DNA from: Geosiphon pyriformis
Taxonomy: Eukaryota; Glomeromycota; Glomeromycetes; Archaeosporales; Geosiphonaceae
Direction of reading: 5' to 3'
Assembly (NCBI GenBank): GCA_016748015.1
Contig: JAAOMT010000718.1
Span: 421,738-485,737, forward strand
DNA length: 64,000 nt
Every line of letters begins with the position of its first letter. The stretch's first letter is position 1. Shown in pieces: positions 62,397 to 64,000 of the stretch. The notes beneath the pieces were generated by a model. The model had not been told where the DNA came from, ran no database searches, and saw nothing but the letters and a program-made list of their open reading frames with translations. A program made the translations under genes and the position numbers.

Positions 62397-63285
62397 CTTT
62401 AGTATCAAATAAATGAAGCAAAAATATACCTCATCGTGCATTAATGTTCGCATTTTTCTCAAGATAGCCTGAGCTTTACGTGGGCCCAAACCACTGACAT
62501 ACTGTAATGTGTGTGCTTTATAAGGATCTTCAATAGCTTCGTAAATTTCAACTCCATTCTTGTTGACAACATTTATGATGGCACGTTCCAAGACTCGCAT
62601 CAGTTTATCTTTGGGCACCTAGAAGAAAAAAAATTAGAGAATTAGGAATAAACAAGATTAAAGATAGATTTTTAATTATAATTTTACTGACTAAATCTTT
62701 GAGAGAGTGATGCCTTATATGTAGAAGGCTTTCGCCGAGAGCGGCATATTCATTAACCGGGCTTTGTAGAAATCTAGCTAAGGAAATACAATATTGTTTT
62801 AATTGGAGAAACCCAGACCCGGCGAATTCTTCTTTATAGCGTTTAGAATTTTTGGCTAAATTGGCAACTTCATCGTTTACAGTAATTATATGAATATCGT
62901 CTAATGGAGAACGATTCTCGACGAGATCTTTAACATGGTCCCAAAGGTGTTTTGTATTGAAATCATAACCGGCTATTGCGATTACATCAGGTTTCTTTTT
63001 ATGAATGAGGGTTAGAAAGGCCTGTCGATCATTCTCGTTCTCTTTAAGATTAGTGAAAGAAGCGTGATCGGAGATTTGGCTCGAATCGTTAACGAATACA
63101 CATTCAATGATGTCTTCCCTTCTGCCATGCCCGAAAGAAAGTGCAATCACTCTTGGGACTTGGTATCCTTGCCTACGCATATACGGTGTTCGGTAGGGAA
63201 GCAAATTGATTTTCTGAGTTTGAAAAAAAAAAATTATTTACGGGATTAAGATATGAGGATGATGATGATGATGATGATGATGATG

Positions 63286-63324
<39 letters not shown>

Positions 63325-63333
63325 ATAATAATT

Positions 63334-63384
<51 letters not shown>

Positions 63385-64000
63385 GTGTTATTTCAAACAA
63401 GAATGAGTATTTCTAACCTCTTCAAGGGACTTGTAACACTCGTTGGCTACCCAGTCCTCTGCTTCATTTTGTAACTTGGAGCGAAGCCACTTTTCACAGG
63501 ATGGAAGAAGAAATTTGTCAAATACGATTTGGGCAATTTCAGACCTTTGATCATTCCACCTTTCTCCGTATTCACTAACGCCATCACTCGTTAAGTAATA
63601 ACGAAGCTCATCATAGAAGCCTGTGGTGTTTTCGAAAGCAATTGAAATCTTTATAAGACCGTCTGCTTCAGCCTTCAAAATCTCTAAGAATTGTCCAGTA
63701 TTAGTAAAATTCTCGGCTGGTTTTCTGAGAAATTTGAATTGCTATGGTAAATGGCAATAGAAAATCAAGATTAAGCATATAAAAAGCTTATAATAAAAGG
63801 TATTGAAATTAAAACGGGATATATTACAGAGTATTCGTGATCCTGGTGAATTTTTGAATAGCCCTTCATGGTAGGTTTCACCACGATCCAAGCATTTCGA
63901 AGAAACCAAGAGCGCGCTGCTTTTTTGACATAAGGATCATAGCCAATCTCGTACGCGAGCATGAGTTTGGCCTCTACGATGTCAATATTAGGAAAATTAA
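60540..64000 (-). CDS. SPT6: Transcription elongation factor SPT6, 3' part (5' end outside window)
   Basis: Nine coding blocks are visible: 64000-63828, 63741-63418, 63213-62692, 62618-62430, 62302-61534, 61426-61232, 61151-60987, 60904-60774, 60683-60540. They contain the helical core, the YqgF-like nuclease-fold domain (KKPDVIAIAGYDFNTKHLWD), the HhH region (QYVSGLGPRKAQAILRKM), a death-like domain, the S1 domain (NKDQTLDCTVLRIDARKFQVEL), and a tandem SH2 with the phospho-binding Arg in IGEFIIRPSSRG. SPT6 binds histones H3-H4 and elongating RNA polymerase II. The protein ends soon after the second SH2 with no long low-complexity tail. Introns carry microsatellites. The N-terminal acidic region lies beyond the window. 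Confidence 0.93.
62352..62396. repeat. (AAT)n microsatellite in an SPT6 intron
   Basis: About 14 units in the intron between 62302 and 62430. Confidence 0.95.
63255..63381. repeat. Compound microsatellite (GAT)n-(GTA)n-(AAT)n in an SPT6 intron
   Basis: Three adjoining trinucleotide tracts lie in the intron between 63213 and 63418. Frames through it give poly-Met, poly-Val, poly-Leu and poly-Ser and are artefacts. Confidence 0.95.

Noticed and set aside
63173-63474. Poly-Leu/poly-Ser and poly-Met/poly-Val/poly-Ile frames
   Set aside because: They are translations of the trinucleotide repeats in an SPT6 intron.

Overview
The window looks like nuclear DNA of an AT-rich, intron-rich fungus, most likely an arbuscular mycorrhizal fungus (Glomeromycotina, Rhizophagus-like). 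Host genes are eukaryotic with many 50-150 bp GT-AG introns. They lie in short, richer islands between long AT-rich stretches. The LINE family (zinc-knuckle ORF1, then endonuclease/RT/RNase H) matches my recall of Rhizophagus elements; the species call is inference.

Left part (1-16.6 kb): layered transposon debris. A decayed Ty3/Gypsy element (copy A, + strand, 5' end outside the window) runs to its 3' LTR at 6862-7846. It sits inside the gag of a related minus-strand element (7847-10141). A lone LTR follows at 10146-11146, flanked by a 4-bp ACAT duplication. A tail fragment of a third relative lies near 11430-11566, with short tandem repeats around it. At 13.1-15.3 kb is a LINE-like element carrying only ORF1 and a poly-A tail.

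Middle (16.6-31 kb): ribosomal protein uL2 (RPL8), a decayed coiled-coil gene remnant, an IFI6/IFI27 (ISG12)-like membrane protein with a charged tail, and a CsbD-like stress protein with a duplicated exon. These are separated by AT-rich DNA with microsatellites. A clear MITE with long inverted repeats and a TTA duplication lies at 29456-29812.

Nested transposons (31.1-47.8 kb): an old minus-strand LINE is split by a nearly complete minus-strand Ty3/Gypsy element (copy B, 32808-42777) with paired ~1 kb LTRs and a CCAT target duplication. Copies A and B share an unusual layout: gag, aspartic protease, a cysteine-rich module, a full five-motif dUTPase, RT, RNase H, integrase, and an extra ~235-codon ORF that runs into the 3' LTR. 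This is the most unusual system in the window.

Right part (50-64 kb): a compact host cluster. TOE1-like deadenylase (+), DAHP synthase (-) and ADAT3 (+) in tight head-to-head arrangement, signal peptidase subunit SPC1 (+), a thiolase pseudogene (-), a mitochondrial EngB/Mrx8-type GTPase (+), and the 3' part of the elongation factor SPT6 (-), which runs off the right edge. These are housekeeping genes in RNA processing, translation, aromatic biosynthesis, secretion and transcription. No shared pathway is evident. Exon models were assembled by hand from splice signals and phase.
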